From Pollenia angustigena (lineage: Eukaryota; Arthropoda; Insecta; Diptera; Polleniidae), in the NCBI GenBank assembly GCA_930367215.1, contig OV884059.1, positions 248,867,803-248,931,802 of the forward strand: a DNA stretch of 64,000 nucleotides. Direction: 5' to 3'. The stretch's first letter is position 1, and every line of letters begins with the position of its first letter. This document shows positions 1 through 11,208 of the stretch, one piece after another. A program made the position numbers and the translations under genes. The notes under the pieces were generated by a model. The model ran no database searches and had not been told where the DNA came from. It was given only the letters and a program-made list of their open reading frames with translations.

Positions 1-2338
1 TCTGTCCTCAATCCCGGATGTACGAATGAAGTTACTACCTACGCCTGAAGGAGCTCCCTAATGACGTGATGCCAACAACAATGCCTTATGCAATTACTTT
101 CGCGCCTAAGTTGAGCACCTAAAGCAACCAAATTTTACTTTTATTATTATTTTTTTTCTTCTTTGCGTATTTCCGCTTTCAATATTAATTTTTTTACTTC
201 CTTTATTTTTAAATAAAACTTCTCTAATTAATCTTTACTTTCTTTGTTTCTTTCTTTTTGATAATTTGTACCCCTAGCCGGAATCCTTACATACGTAAAC
301 ACATACAATATGCAACTACACTACACTCACGACAGACACAATAATTTAACACACCAACACAATTTTCAATAAATTAAATCAATCAAATTAATAACTTATT
401 CACTAACTTCTACTTAATCTAATATGTTTTTTTTTTTCCCAATATTTCTATGTTAATTTCTTTTTATTGTTGTTATTTAATTATTTGTTTTTTTATATGT
501 TTTTTTCCGTATTTCTATTCCAATTTTTGTATAAAATTTTACTTGAAATGTCTTGTTATTTAATAAAAAAAATGTAATCTTCATTAAACAGATTTGTTGA
601 ATCTTGCCTTTTATTTCTTGGATTTTCACCGATTTTATGAAATTTGGGAGCAACACAATTATCCACTCTTAACCGCAATAGGTTGTTGCTTTTTCTCTTA
701 TATCACCGAATCTATTACAAACATAAAAAAAATGACTTACCTGGCTATTTCTCCTGTGATTTATTGACCATCCATCACCAGTTCTGAGATAATAGCCAGC
801 TGTACGGAAACACAAACAAAATATTTTAATATTTTTTCTTCATTTTAACACATTTATGTTGCTCTATATTCACAGCCACTATTGTTCAAAGTTGAATTCA
901 TACCAGCAGTTTTACTTTGGTACACTTATTACAATAAATATGTTCTTTTTTCTGCATTTAATTATTACGAATGTTACCAATTTAATACCACTGTTATGCC
1001 TTCGCCACTTTCAATTTTGTTTGTGAATATAAAGCTACTTTTGAATTGTTATTATTTTTCTTCGCCCAACTTACGTTTTTTAATTTTTCTTTTTGCTAAC
1101 AAAACAAATGTGAATATTATATTTTTTCAGATCCTAGATTTATTTCAGTCTTAGTACTGCACTCTTAATTTAATTTGGCTGTATTTGATTTTCCTTTTAT
1201 TAACTTTATTTAATCTTTGTAGACAAATTTAAAATTCACTTGGGCACTTCTCAAAACTTTCTAAAACATTTTCCTATTTATTTTCTTCTTTTATACTACA
1301 TACTCGTAGCCTATATACTTCAAATATTACTGCAGGGCTTATTTCGCGCCAATCCTTATTTACTCGTTCATGCCCATATTAGGAAATTTTTCTTAGCCTT
1401 TCATGTATATTTTCCCGCTAAGCAAGTTTTCTCTCTCCGTGCTTATATTTCTTTTTCCATGTTTGTCAGGTTGTTATATGCCCTCACTACTTTTCCTATA
1501 AATACCTTCATTCCAAATAAATTACTAATAAATTTTCGCGGTATTTTCCTGCCCTGACAAAAAAAGAAAATTAAATAAATACTTTAAACCAAATCTATAA
1601 AATCAAAATTTAATAATTAAAAATCTACATGGTTTTGCCTACTCCTCATAATGCAATCCCAGGCAATCAGCAATTTTAGCAGCCTACAATCCTTCATTCA
1701 TAATTTAACTAATTTTCAAAATTTAATTTCTACAATTCATTATTTAATGAATGAAAACTGCATCCCTGCTATTTTACTATGATAGCGCGTTGCCACTTAA
1801 TACCAACTAAACACACTTTCCACAGCTGATATGCGAACAGCTGACATTTTCCTCACATGTATTACATTCTATTGGGCACGTAAGTATCAATTGACAATTA
1901 TTGTAATATTTTTCTTTTTTCTTTCTTTTCAGGCATTAGGACACAAATTTGGACTTAAGGTAGGGTAAGTACGTATCGTTCCAGTTGTCCTTAACATATT
2001 AGTAATCCATTTCTCTCTCCTTACAGCAAAAAAAAACAACAACAAACAAAACTACTGGGAAATGGGCTGGAGATAGTAGACTCCAAGACTACAGGCCCTT
2101 CCCTTAATTACTAATGTTCGCACTGAGACGTGGGCCGGAGCTGGTGCCTCCACACCTTACTATGGCCCCTCTCTACATGATTCAATTTTTAAACAAATTT
2201 GGGAAAAGAATTGAGGCAATAGGTATTCAGGCCTCTTCCCAACCTCAAATCTGCCTACCCCCCACGCAAAATTTTTTTTCGATACCCAGAGGCGTGATTG
2301 GGTGGGTTTGCCGTTCAATGGCGTAGTTCCCTAGATGG
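1..2338. other. AT-rich stretch without a supported gene
   Basis: No open frame here has a recognisable domain; those present are low-complexity and rich in F, L, Y and I, as expected from chance in AT-rich DNA. One short piece looks like a mini-exon: a pyrimidine tract ending in AG at 1931-1932 and a GTAAGT at about 1965, with a second pyrimidine tract ending in AG at 2026. The sequence from about 2040 to 2330 is less AT-rich than its surroundings and could be an old element or a spliced non-coding exon. I cannot assign it. Confidence 0.5.
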
Positions 2339-2656
2339 TAACTTGCCATAATCAAAATCGCACGCAACAACTGTTGTACCGCCATAACCGTCTTTTCTGC
2401 AACAGTGCACAGGTTTATATCCGGGAATATTGTATAGATCTGTAAGCTCTTGTCTAAACCATGTTTCTTGAACGCACATAATACTGGGTAAGATTGGAAA
2501 ATTTGATATTAAACTGCGAAATCTATTAAATTTATTTATCGACGAAATACTTCTGCTATTAACTGACAATATATTAAACTTGTTTTTATTTAAATTCATT
2601 AAATGAGATTCAAAAGACATGAAGTTATTAAAGTATTGGTTAGTAATAAAATTCAT
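2339..2656 (-). pseudogene. LINE ORF2 N-terminus, AP-endonuclease domain fragment
   Basis: The translation carries the start of an APE-type endonuclease: an N-containing motif (ILSVNSRS), the catalytic Glu in QETW, and the NIPGY...GYGG segment, matching ORF2 at 43674. It begins 66 bases downstream of the ORF1 end, the same ORF1-to-ORF2 spacing as in the full copy. After the GYGG segment (about 2365) the frame no longer resembles endonuclease. The rest of the endonuclease and all of the reverse transcriptase are absent, so the fragment cannot be functional. Confidence 0.75.
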
Positions 2657-2723
2657 AAAAGAAGAAAAATAAAAAAGATATTACAAAAGATTAAATAAAA
2701 ACGACAAAATAGTGTGCTTGTTG

Positions 2724-3722
2724 TTAATTATTTGACGGTGATAAATATTCTACACCCCGTTCCACATCACTGTCGTCACCAGAATCTACATGAATTAATT
2801 GCTTGCTTCTACGGCTTCTATTTGTTGTTGCTTCCAAGAGAAGTTCATCTACTTCTTCGGCACATCGTATTAACTTTGGCTTTGATAATTCGCTTCTCTT
2901 TGCAAAAACACGTCCGCCATGCGTATATACTCTACGGTATTAAACTGTATTCAACGTTCGGGCATGATTAAGCAGTGCAAGTGTCTCTCTACTGAGGAAA
3001 TCATTCACATAAATGGATTTGGTTTCTTCTTTTTCCATTAATCTAGATTTCGCAGCCATTAATGCCTGTTTTGTTTTAAATGAATTGCATTTTACGACCA
3101 TCGTTTGTTTTTTGGCGTTATTTTTCTTTTTCAAGAAATAAGCAGCATCAATTTCTTCGGGTTTTAAATCAACTTCGACTTTCTTCATGATGGTTATTAT
3201 TGTATCCACTGCGGTTGCATCTCCAACATTCTCTACACCATTAACTAAACAATCGTTTTTAACTCGGCCGTCGTTTAATATTTTCACAGACTGTTTTAAT
3301 TCGCTTATCTCAGCTTTTAACATTTTATTTTCCTTCTGGACTGCTTCTATTTTTTTCTTATTTTCTGTTACACCTTTCATTAACTCATCAAATTGTTTGG
3401 ACATAAACATCATCGACTTATGCATATCATCCAGCTGATCGAGCTTGTTCAGTTTTGTTTTTATCAAATTCAATTCGCTGTTAATGTTGCTGTTTTTGTT
3501 TTCTCCCCTTTCGCAACAGAGATGGCATATGTACTCAATGTTCTCATCGTCCATCAGCTGTTCAAATTGACGTTTGTTTAGTTTTGTGCAAAGAGAGTGA
3601 AACGTTTTGGAGCATCTATCACACTGAATGGAATTATCAGATTCTTCTTCTTTCACCACCAGCTTGCATTGTTCACAGAAAATCTTAGGATTTTTGATAC
3701 AACGGCGGCTGGATTTAGGCAT
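2724..3722 (-). pseudogene. LINE ORF1 protein with PHD-type zinc finger, frameshifted
   Basis: The likely start is the ATG at 3722-3720, because the sister ORF1 at 42615 begins at the matching place; the open frame itself reaches nine codons further. Residues about 15-70 hold Cys pairs and a Cys-x2-Cys-x4-His-x2-Cys block followed by Cys-x2-Cys, the C4HC3 spacing of a PHD finger. A lysine- and glutamate-rich coiled-coil segment follows. ORF1 proteins of this class bind element RNA. The first frame stops at 2940; the homologous C-terminus, which includes KRSELSKPK, continues in another frame to a stop at about 2724, so an indel near 2940 breaks the gene. Confidence 0.75.
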
Positions 3723-3774
3723 ATTTGATGCAATTAAGATGACAAACAACTAAGTCTAAAATTTTAAATTTACC

Positions 3775-4012
3775 AGACTATTTAAAGATGATTCAATATG
3801 CAAATTAAATTTTCTTTATCAGAGCTCTTGTAAAAAAATGACTTTCGTACTTTTGTCAAGAATTCTTCTTGAAGTTCAAAGTACATATTTTGTTTTTGTT
3901 TTTTCATTTTTTTGGCTTTCTTTTTCTTGCTGACCTTTTCAGCACAACTTGAAGGACAAATGCAAACATAGAGCTCGTGCCTTAGCTTTAACAATAATTA
4001 GTATAATTAGTA
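3775..4012 (-). repeat. Dispersed repeat with a lysine-rich open frame (copy 1)
   Basis: Most of this stretch recurs, in the opposite orientation, at 48710-48870: both share the run from ACTAATAATTG or its variants through a lysine-rich frame that reads NMYFELQEEFLTKVRK. The 70-codon frame here (3994-3782) shows no known domain. At the second site the unit follows the 3' tail of a tRNA-like short repeat, so it may be part of a longer mobile element. It abuts the gypsy LTR tip at 4013. The function is unknown. Confidence 0.5.
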
Positions 4013-4027
4013 TCGGGAATGTTTACA
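4013..4027 (-). other. 15-bp tip of the Gypsy-1 LTR at the array boundary
   Basis: These 15 bases (TCGGGAATGTTTACA) equal the last 15 bases of the Gypsy-1 LTR at 20017-20031 and, as there, are followed directly by GTTCATAAGG of the Pao gag. Pao DNA alone has TTTG at this place (22265). The left end of the Pao array was therefore copied from DNA that already carried Gypsy-1. The tip also supplies an ATG (4019) in frame with gag. Confidence 0.85.
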
Positions 4028-5866
4028 GTTCATAAGGATCAAAAGATACCTGTCTTCGAAAAATATAACCATTTGTTATCGTGCCTCAGTGGAGAAGCGT
4101 TAGCTACAATTAAATCGTTCCAAGTAACGGACGAAAATTATCCTGAGGCACTCAATCGATTAAAGCAGAGATACGACAACGATACTTTGATGTTTTTGGA
4201 AAACGTTACTTCAATGTTTGATATCCTAAAGTCAATTAAACCTGTTCCAAACCAATTAAGAAACATTGTAGACACAAACTCAGCCCTTTATAGTTCGTTA
4301 AAATTGATTGGCTCTCACGAGCAGATTTGTGATGCATTTATAATTCATTTGGCGATGAGCAAAGTTGACCAGCAAACAAAACAAAAATGGGACGAGTTCA
4401 TAGATTACACTAAATTACTGTCGTGGTCGGATTGCTGTTCAATGTTAGACAGGCGTTGCCAGCAATTGGATGTTCATTGCAGAAGATCTCCCAAAGAACA
4501 ACCAGCTTCATCTTCCAAGAATCATTCACATAATGATTCTCATACAAAACAACATTCTTGTGTTGTAAAAAAGATGGCAAAAGACTCTATATGCAATCAT
4601 TGCTTCAAATCTGGCCATTATATTACAACATGTCAACGTTTTATTTTTTTGCCTGTAATACAGCGCATTGAACAGGCTAAAAAGCTAAATTTGTGTCTCA
4701 ACTGTTTATCGGAGGGACATGTTGAAGTCAACTGTACTTCTCGTTATACCTGTCGTTTTTTGCCAGCAACGTCATCATTCGCTTCTGCATAATCAACCAG
4801 ATAAACAAGGTCCCTCTACCTCTTCAGCTGCAGTACATGGCACATTTCAAAATAATTGTAAGCCCAGAGTAAGTAATGTAATTTTTGCCACTGCTTTGGT
4901 CCTAGTCCGTGATTCAGAAGGAAAATTTCATTTGGCAAGAGCTCTTTTGGTTTCATGTTCTCAAGTAAATTTTATAAGTGAGAACCTGTGTAATGCTTTA
5001 AATTTGAAGAAATCAAAAAATTTTGTAGATGTTGTGGGAATTGGCTCATCACGTGTTAAAGTACCATTTAAAACTCAGAGTACTATAAGGTCCCGATTAA
5101 ATAATTTTGAACGGTCTCTAGAATTTCCAAGATCCCGCACTATTACTGGCTACCATTCTGATGAAAATATGTCAGTAAAAGATTTTAATTTGCCCTGTAA
5201 CATAGAGCTTGCAGACCCTGAGTTTTATCGTAGACGAGGTATAGATATGCTTTTGGGAGCAGAGTTATTTTTCTCAATTCTGTCTGTGGGACAAATTCGT
5301 CGGGAAGAAAATTTTCCAACGTTTTAGGATGGATAGTACCTGGAAAGTATACAAGCAAACCCGTAAACCCATCTTCAAAATTTTCGTATCCAGCAATAGA
5401 AATTGAGTCTCACGAATTCAACAAACTTATTGAGTTGTTTTCGAAGTAAGAATTAGTCAAAGAAAAGCGCCAGTGTATAACCTTAGAGCAACAACAGTGT
5501 GAGCAACATTTCGTAAAAAACGTCAAGATTCAAAGCGATGGTCGAATCATGGCTAAGCTTTTATTAAAAAATAGTCCAAACTGTCTTGGCGATTCAAAGG
5601 ATAAAGCAGAACGGCGATTTTTGTCCATAGAGAGAAAATTAATAAAAAAAAACCCCCCTATTAAAAGAGGAGTACAAAAGGTCATATGGCTCAAATTGGC
5701 TCACTGGTGTCTTTGTCAAACTACTATATTCCACATCACTGCGTATTACGCCCAGAAAGTTTCTCTACAAAACATCGAGTGGTTTTCGACGTGTCACGTC
5801 GATCGTCATCACAGGTTTCTCTTAATGACATTATGATGGTAGGCCCGACTTTACAAAACACCTTAT
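4028..5866 (+). pseudogene. Pao gag-protease-pol start, block 1
   Basis: The gag part lacks its N-terminus and begins at the Gypsy-1 LTR tip. It carries the DUF1759-like capsid region (about residues 1-150), a CCHC knuckle (CNHCFKSGHYITTC) and a second Cys-His cluster (CLNCLSEGHVEVNC). A run of six T at 4756-4761, against five in the block at 20032, shifts the frame just after the knuckles. The protease-like region (4784-5327) reads VSCSQVNF where Pao proteases normally have a D-S-G-S active site, so the catalytic Asp is gone. The frame stops at 5325; pol resumes in other frames (5549-5836). The block ends where it joins a backward repeat at 5867. Confidence 0.8.
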
Positions 5867-6055
5867 CGTAGACGAGGTATAGATATGCTTTTGGGAGCAG
5901 AGTTATTTTTCACAATTCTGTCTGTGGGACAAATTCGTCGGAAGAAAATTTTCCAACGTTTTAGGATGGATAGTACCTGGAAAGTATACAAGCAAACCCG
6001 TAAACCCATCTTCAAAATTTTCGTATCCAGCAATAGAATATAGACTTTAGGATAT
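5867..6055 (+). repeat. Duplicated piece of Pao protease and pol
   Basis: From 5867 the sequence jumps back and repeats the stretch that begins at about 5230 (CGTAGACGAGGTATAG...) for about 170 bases. The junction has a few bases of shared sequence (TTAT). It then meets the palindromic junction at 6043-6077. This is the bridge between Pao blocks 1 and 2. Confidence 0.85.
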
Positions 6056-6077
6056 CAATGTTTGATATCCTAAAGTC
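6043..6077. repeat. Perfect 15-bp palindrome at a duplication junction
   Basis: GACTTTAGGATATCA at 6043-6057 is the exact reverse complement of TGATATCCTAAAGTC at 6063-6077, with the spacer ATGTT. The right arm is native gag sequence (as at 4219). The left arm is foreign to both neighbours, so it was probably templated by fold-back synthesis at the break. Confidence 0.9.
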
Positions 6078-7710
6078 AATTAAACCTGTTCCAAACCAAT
6101 TAAGAAACATTGTAGACACAAACTCAGCCCTTTATAGTTCGTTAAAATTGATTGGCTCTCACGAGCAGATTTGTGATGCATTTATAATTCATTTGGCGAT
6201 GAGCAAAGTTGACCAGCAAACAAAACAAAAATGGGACGAGTTCATAGATTACACTAAATTACTGTCGTGGTCGGATTGCTGTTCAATGTTAGACAGGCGT
6301 TGCCAGCAATTGGATGTTCATTGCAGAAGATCTCCCAAAGAACAACCAGCTTCATCTTCCAAGAATCATTCACATAATGATTCTCATACAAAACAACATT
6401 CTTGTGTTGTAAAAAAGATGGCAAAAGACTCTACATGCAATCATTGCTTCAAATCTGGCCATTATATTACAACATGTCAACGTTTTATTTTTTTGCCTGT
6501 AATACAGCGCATTGAACAGGCTAAAAAGCTAAATTTGTGTCTCAACTGTTTATCGGAGGGACATGTTGAAGTCAACTGTACTTCTCGTTATACCTGTCGT
6601 TTTTTGCCAGCAACGTCATCATTCGCTTCTGCATAATCAACCAGATAAACAAGGTCCCTCTACCTCTTCAGCTGCAGTACATGGCACATTTCAAAATAAT
6701 TGTAAGCCCAGAGTAAGTAATGTAATTTTTGCCACTGCTTTGGTCCTAGTCCGTGATTCAGAAGGAAAATTTCATTTGGCAAGAGCTCTTTTGGTTTCAT
6801 GTTCTCAAGTAAATTTTATAAGTGAGAACCTGTGTAATGCATTAAATTTGAAGAAATCAAAAAATTTTGTAGATGTTGTGGGAATTGGCTCATCACGTGT
6901 TAAAGTACCATTTAAAACTCAGAGTACTATAAGGTCCCGATTAAATAATTTTGAACGGTCTCTAGAATTTCCAAGATCCCGCACTATTACTGGCTACCAT
7001 TCTGATGAAAATATGTCAGTAAAAGATTTTAATTTGCCCTGTAACATAGAGCTTGCAGACCCTGAGTTTTATCGTAGACGAGGTATAGATATGCTTTTGG
7101 GAGCAGAGTTATTTTTCTCAATTCTGTCTGTGGGACAAATTCGTCGGGAAGAAAATTTTCCAACGTTTTAGGATGGATAGTACCTGGAAAGTATACAAGC
7201 AAACCCGTAAACCCATCTTCAAAATTTTCGTATCCAGCAATAGAAATTGAGTCTCACGAATTCAACAAACTTATTGAGGTGTTTTCGAAGTAAGAATTAG
7301 TCAAAGAAAAGCGCCAGTGTATAACCTTAGAGCAACAACAGTGTGAGCAACATTTCGTAAAAAACGTCAAGATTCAAAGCGATGGTCGAATCATGGCTAA
7401 GCTTTTATTAAAAAATAGTCCAAACTGTCTTGGCGATTCAAAGGATAAAGCAGAACGGCGATTTTTGTCCATAGAGAGAAAATTAATAAAAAAAAACCCC
7501 CCTATTAAAAGAGGAGTACAAAAGGTCATATGGCTCAAATTGGCTCACTGGTGTCTTTGTCAAACTACTATATTCCACATCACTGCGTATTACGCCCAGA
7601 AAGTTTCTCTACAAAACATCGAGTGGTTTTCGACGTGTCACGTCGATCGTCATCACAGGTTTCTCGTAATGACATTATGATGGTAGGCCCGACTTTACAA
7701 AACACCTTAT
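6056..7710 (+). pseudogene. Pao gag-protease-pol start, block 2
   Basis: This is a near-identical repeat of 4212-5866. It shares the six-T frameshift (about 6600-6605), the VSCSQ protease lesion, the early stop (7169-7171) and the single copy of the 15-residue spacer unit. Sharing the private T insertion shows that blocks 1 and 2 descend from each other by tandem duplication. It begins inside gag (MFDILKS...), so the DUF1759-like region is only partial. Pol-start frames lie at 7393-7680. Confidence 0.8.
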
Positions 7711-8054
7711 CGTAGACGAGGTATAGATATGCTTTTGGGAGCAGAGTTATTTTTCTCAATTCTGTCTGTGGGACAAATTCGTCGGAAGAAAATTTTCCAA
7801 CGTTTTAGGATGGATAGTACCTGGAAAGTATACAAGCAAACCCGTAAACCCATCTTCAAAATTTTCGTATCCAGCAATAGAAATTGAGTCTCACGAATTC
7901 AACAAACTTATTGAGGTGTTTTCGAAGTTAGAATTAGTCAAAGAAAAGCGCCAGTGTATAACCTTAGAGCAACAATAGTGTGAGCAACATTTCGTAAAAA
8001 AAGTCAAGATTCAAAGCGATGGTCGAATCATGGTTAAGCTTCTATTAAAAAATA
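7711..8054 (+). repeat. Second backward repeat of Pao protease and pol
   Basis: As at 5867, the sequence jumps back to the CGTAGACGAGG stretch and continues into the pol start. It differs from blocks 1 and 2 by CAATAG for CAACAG near 7975, a change it shares with 21540. It therefore belongs to the same lineage as the end of the block at 20032. It stops abruptly near 8054, where pol gives way to the leader or LTR-like stretch. Confidence 0.75.
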
Positions 8055-8221
8055 GACCAAGCAGCATTGAAACAGATCGTGTTTTTATTCTTACAAATAC
8101 ACTACATACTTATATTAAATTTTTATTGAAGTCAAACTCAAGTCGAACCCTTGAGTAAGAAATTTGGCCCAATCACATATTGGACGAGTTTCGGATTGTC
8201 AAAACAGGCGATCCTCATCAT
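8055..8221 (+). repeat. Pao LTR or leader remnant (copy 1)
   Basis: This stretch is repeated almost exactly at 21623-21788. It lies between a truncated pol and the gag leader, and ends in CATCA just before a PBS-like site, as an LTR 3' end should. Its 5' boundary is a deletion junction, so the full LTR length cannot be read. The LTR assignment is inference from position. Confidence 0.55.
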
Positions 8222-8237
8222 TGGCTGCCGTGACAGG
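8222..8237 (+). promoter_or_regulatory. Candidate tRNA primer-binding site of Pao
   Basis: TGGCTGCCGTGACAGG starts with the TGG that pairs with a tRNA CCA end and follows the LTR-like stretch. It resembles the arginine-tRNA type PBS of some fly LTR elements, from memory. The same sequence is at 21789-21804. Base pairing to a tRNA was not tested. Confidence 0.4.
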
Positions 8238-8316
8238 ACACTACGTTTGGTGTGCAGATTGTAATTGTATCAATTGTAGCAAATCAATTGTTTTTTCTAT
8301 AAATATAAAACTTGCA

Positions 8317-8812
8317 ATGACAGAAGAAAAAAGTATGACTCTAGAAGAGTTAAAACAACTCATCCAAAGCATCACGCGTATTAAGAATATTATTGAGTCC
8401 AATGCTAGTATATCTCACACTGAACTTGAATGTAGATTGGGTATTATCGAGTCATACTACAAGCAAGCGTCGTATTGCCAGAACCAAATAGAACGGTTGT
8501 CCTCCGATGTCCCAGGATGTTGGTAGAGCTGAAATAGACGAATTATATATTACAGTGAAAAGTCGCATATTGACCCTTATTGTACAAGGATGTTCCAGGA
8601 TGTTGGTAGAGCTGAAATAGACGAATTATATATTACAGTGGAAAGTCGCATATTGACCCTTATTGTGCAAAGAAGGCGTTCAAGTGCTCAGCAACAGTCA
8701 GTTTTTGTACCTCAAACACCTTCCAGCTGACTGCCAAATCTTAAACTACCTACATTCGATGGAAAGTATTTGGAGTATACAAATTTTATAAGCTCGTTCA
8801 ACAATTTGGTTC
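8317..8812 (+). pseudogene. Pao gag N-terminus, interrupted by Gypsy-1
   Basis: The ATG at 8317 opens a frame (MTEEKSMTLEELKQL...) that leads into a helical N-terminal gag segment and, after Gypsy-1, into the DUF1759-like region at 20036. A copy-specific 83-bp tandem duplication (about 8512-8677) breaks the frame; the matching leader near 21851 lacks it. The open frame ends at 8526. Gag continues as non-open sequence up to the GTTC target at 8809-8812, where Gypsy-1 begins. Confidence 0.75.
8512..8677 (+). repeat. 83-bp tandem duplication in Pao gag
   Basis: The stretch beginning CCAGGATGTTGG at 8512 is repeated from 8595. The related leader at about 22050 has one copy. This is a local duplication private to this block. 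Confidence 0.85.
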
Positions 8813-9113
8813 TGTAGAATTGTCTCTAATTTTCTAAACTCAGAAATTAAAACACGTTTATAGTTTTAATTTAAATAGAAAATGGCTCTTTATTTAAGTC
8901 TGTACTCTTAGACTTCTCAAAAAATATTAAATTTTAAAATGGTTTTATTAAATGTACAAAAGTCAAACTTCAAGTTTACTTCAATGACAAGTCAATGTCA
9001 GTTAATATAACAAAGAGGAAAAGTAATAATTAGTACAACCATAAAGGAGTTAGCAATTACAATAATAGGGTTTCATGTATGTTTCATTCATACAATATTC
9101 AGGAATGTTTACA
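8813..9113 (-). repeat. Gypsy-1 LTR (3' LTR of the minus-strand element)
   Basis: It is 301 bp, with TGTAGAATTG at its left and TTTACA at its right. It aligns with 19773-20031 but carries about 42 extra bases near 9048-9090 (the GGAGTTAGCAATTAC area). The adjacent inner sequence, read on the minus strand, is purine-rich (GAAAAGGATGG), a candidate polypurine tract. Confidence 0.9.
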
Positions 9114-9152
9114 GTCGGCCATCCTTTTCAAAAAAATCGACCTCGATTTAAT

Positions 9153-10410
9153 TTACTTCTGCGACTTTTCTAGCAAACGTTTACTTCTGCGAAGAACACA
9201 TGAACCATCGTCGGATAGCTGGGGATCGTCAATTTTATCGTGACTATCGCTGATTTCATCATCTGGTGCTAATACTCGTTTAATCTGATCAACAGCTACC
9301 ACACCATCATAAAATTTTTGTGTACGTTGTAAACCAGGAATATCAGAAACTCTGTAGCGGTCATTCGGAAAGACTTCTGTAATATTATATGGACCTTTAT
9401 AATGTGGGAGTAACTTCGATGACTCTCCAACACCTGGCATTGTTACTCTTTTAATCATAACGTAATCTCCAGGAACATATGTAGGGGCATTGCATCGAGC
9501 CTTATCATATACACATTTCTGTTTGTTTTGTTGTTCATAATATTTTTTAATGCACGCTCACGCTCTTCATCAATGTTGTTGCTTTGTTGTTGTCGTATTG
9601 CATCTTCCAACACACCACCACAAACGTTCATCGGAGAGTAACTAAAAAGTAACCTGAAGGGTGTTGTTTTAATCGCTCGATGATACGTATTGTTCAAACT
9701 GTATTGGGTAATACCGACGAAGTTGTCCCAATCTTTATTTTCTGTATGTTTACTCATTGTAGCTATCATTGGGGTAATACTTCTATTTAGCCTCTCAATA
9801 TGACCATTTGCTCTAGGAGTGGCAGTTGCGTTTTTAATATGAATGATGTTGTTATTTTTGCAAAAATTAACGAAGGGAGCACCAGTAAAAGTAGTACCTA
9901 GATCTGTAATAATTCTAGTGGGGGTACCAAACAACGAAATCATTTCTCCTACAACACGTACTGTTGTATTAGACTTTGTATTACGAACTGCTTTTAATAT
10001 ACAGAATTTTGTAAAACCGTCAATAGCCGCTAGTATATACGAATTTCAATTAGAGCTTTTAACAAAGGGACCCAAATGGTTTAAATGTATTGTGTGGAAT
10101 GGCAAACCAATTTTATCAATGGGGAGTTACATACCTGGTTTCTTCCCTCCTGGTTGTTTATGATGCAAACATTCAGCACAAGCTCCGATATAGTTTTTTA
10201 CATAATTTTTCATTCTAGGGAACCAATAGTACTCTTTTATTTTTAACACCGTTTTGTCCAAGCCAATATGTGCAAGATTGTCGTGATAATTGTTTACAAT
10301 TCTCCATCTGGCTTTACTAGGGACATAAAATTTTTCATCATCACCAATTTTTCTAAAAACGACATTGTTTTTTAATAAATATTGTGATTTTATGTTTTTA
10401 TCAAAATCAT
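9153..10410 (-). pseudogene. Gypsy-1 integrase, frameshifted
   Basis: Reading down the minus strand, a His-His/Cys-Cys zinc region (HDNLAHIG then CAECLHHK) lies in broken frames between 10410 and 10130. The catalytic core has its first Asp in a broken stretch near 10000, its second in ITDLGTTF and its Glu in GHIERLNR. A C-terminal frame (9458-9153) has the KGPY...YRV pattern of the chromodomain-like or SH3-like tail. At least two indels, near 9450 and between 9943 and 10410, break it. It once inserted element DNA into the genome. Confidence 0.85.
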
Positions 10411-11208
10411 CTAGATCTGCTGTTTTTTTAACGACTTAACAATCTCTTTTTGTTGTAGCAAAGTTAACCAATCACTTTCACTTAAAGTGTTATACAAAGA
10501 AACAACATCAGCTACCGTCTCTGCTGGTTGACCCTCACCAACTGGATTGCGACTCAATGAATCAAAGTGCTGCATTTTACTACCAGCACGGTGGACGATA
10601 TCAAATTGAAACTGTTGTAGTTGAAGCCACCAACGACCAATGCGGGGAATAATGTCTTTTTTTGAAGATGTGCTTCTCGCAGCGTTACAGTCCGTAACAA
10701 CAACAAAATTAACACCAATTAAATAAACACGCAGCTTTTGTAGTGTCCACACAACAGCAAGAGCCTCAAGCTCTGTTGAATGATACCTACTCTCTTCTGG
10801 TGTTGTTTGTTTACTTATGTAAGCTACTGGATGAAGCTTTTTATCTGTTTGTTCTTGTAGCAAAATTCCACCAAAACCAATTTGACAAGCGTCAATGTGT
10901 ACCTCTGTTCTAGCATCGGAAGAATACATGGCTAAGATTGGACGAGAAATAAGCTTTTCTTTAATTAAATTAAATGCTTCTTCTTCTTTTGTTGACCAAT
11001 TCCACTCAGCATTTTTACGAGTTAATTTGGTTAAGGGTTGAGCCAATATACCAAAATTGTATACGAATTGACGAAAATAACTTGCAAGACCAATAAATTG
11101 TCTTACCTTATGCACATCTGTCGGAGTAGGAAACTTAGCCACACAGTCAATTTTATCTGCACATGGTCGCAGTATACCACATTCTATTTCAAACCCAAGG
11201 TAATATAT
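10411..11208 (-). pseudogene. Gypsy-1 RT connection and RNase H domain
   Basis: The frame holds FPTPTDVHKVRQFIGLASYFRQF, the usual link between the RT thumb and RNase H, then an RNase H with HIDACQIGFGG, the Glu in STELEALAVVW and VVTDCNA, and ends near the SLSRNP motif. It is in the same frame as the RT on the other side of Gypsy-2, so the two halves were once one polyprotein. The frame stops at 10411, short of the integrase, because of a later lesion. Confidence 0.88.
11205..11208. other. ATAT target-site duplication, left of Gypsy-2
   Basis: ATAT here is repeated at 17088-17091 right after Gypsy-2. One copy plus the element is 5883 bp, exactly 1961 codons, so the host pol frame is unchanged across the insertion. 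Confidence 0.9.

Larger units (their letters stand above)
2339..3760 (-). mobile_element. LINE fragment, 3' part missing
   Basis: On the minus strand this runs from an ORF1 with a PHD-type zinc finger into the first part of an ORF2 endonuclease, then stops. It is a diverged relative of the copy at 42600-46840: both have ORF1 then ORF2 in the same order, and the ORF2 N-termini align (NIPGY and DGYGG are shared). Similarity ends near 2360. LINEs usually lose the 5' end on insertion, so loss of the 3' end points to a later deletion or rearrangement. The CR1/L2-like group is inferred from the PHD finger in ORF1. Confidence 0.8.

Noticed and set aside
882..1557. Two open frames of 90 and 105 codons
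   Set aside because: Low-complexity F/L/Y/I-rich text in AT-rich DNA, no domain, no splice or promoter context.
2114..2326. 70-codon frame in a less AT-rich piece
   Set aside because: No recognisable domain and it runs into the broken LINE; kept only as a note on the region.
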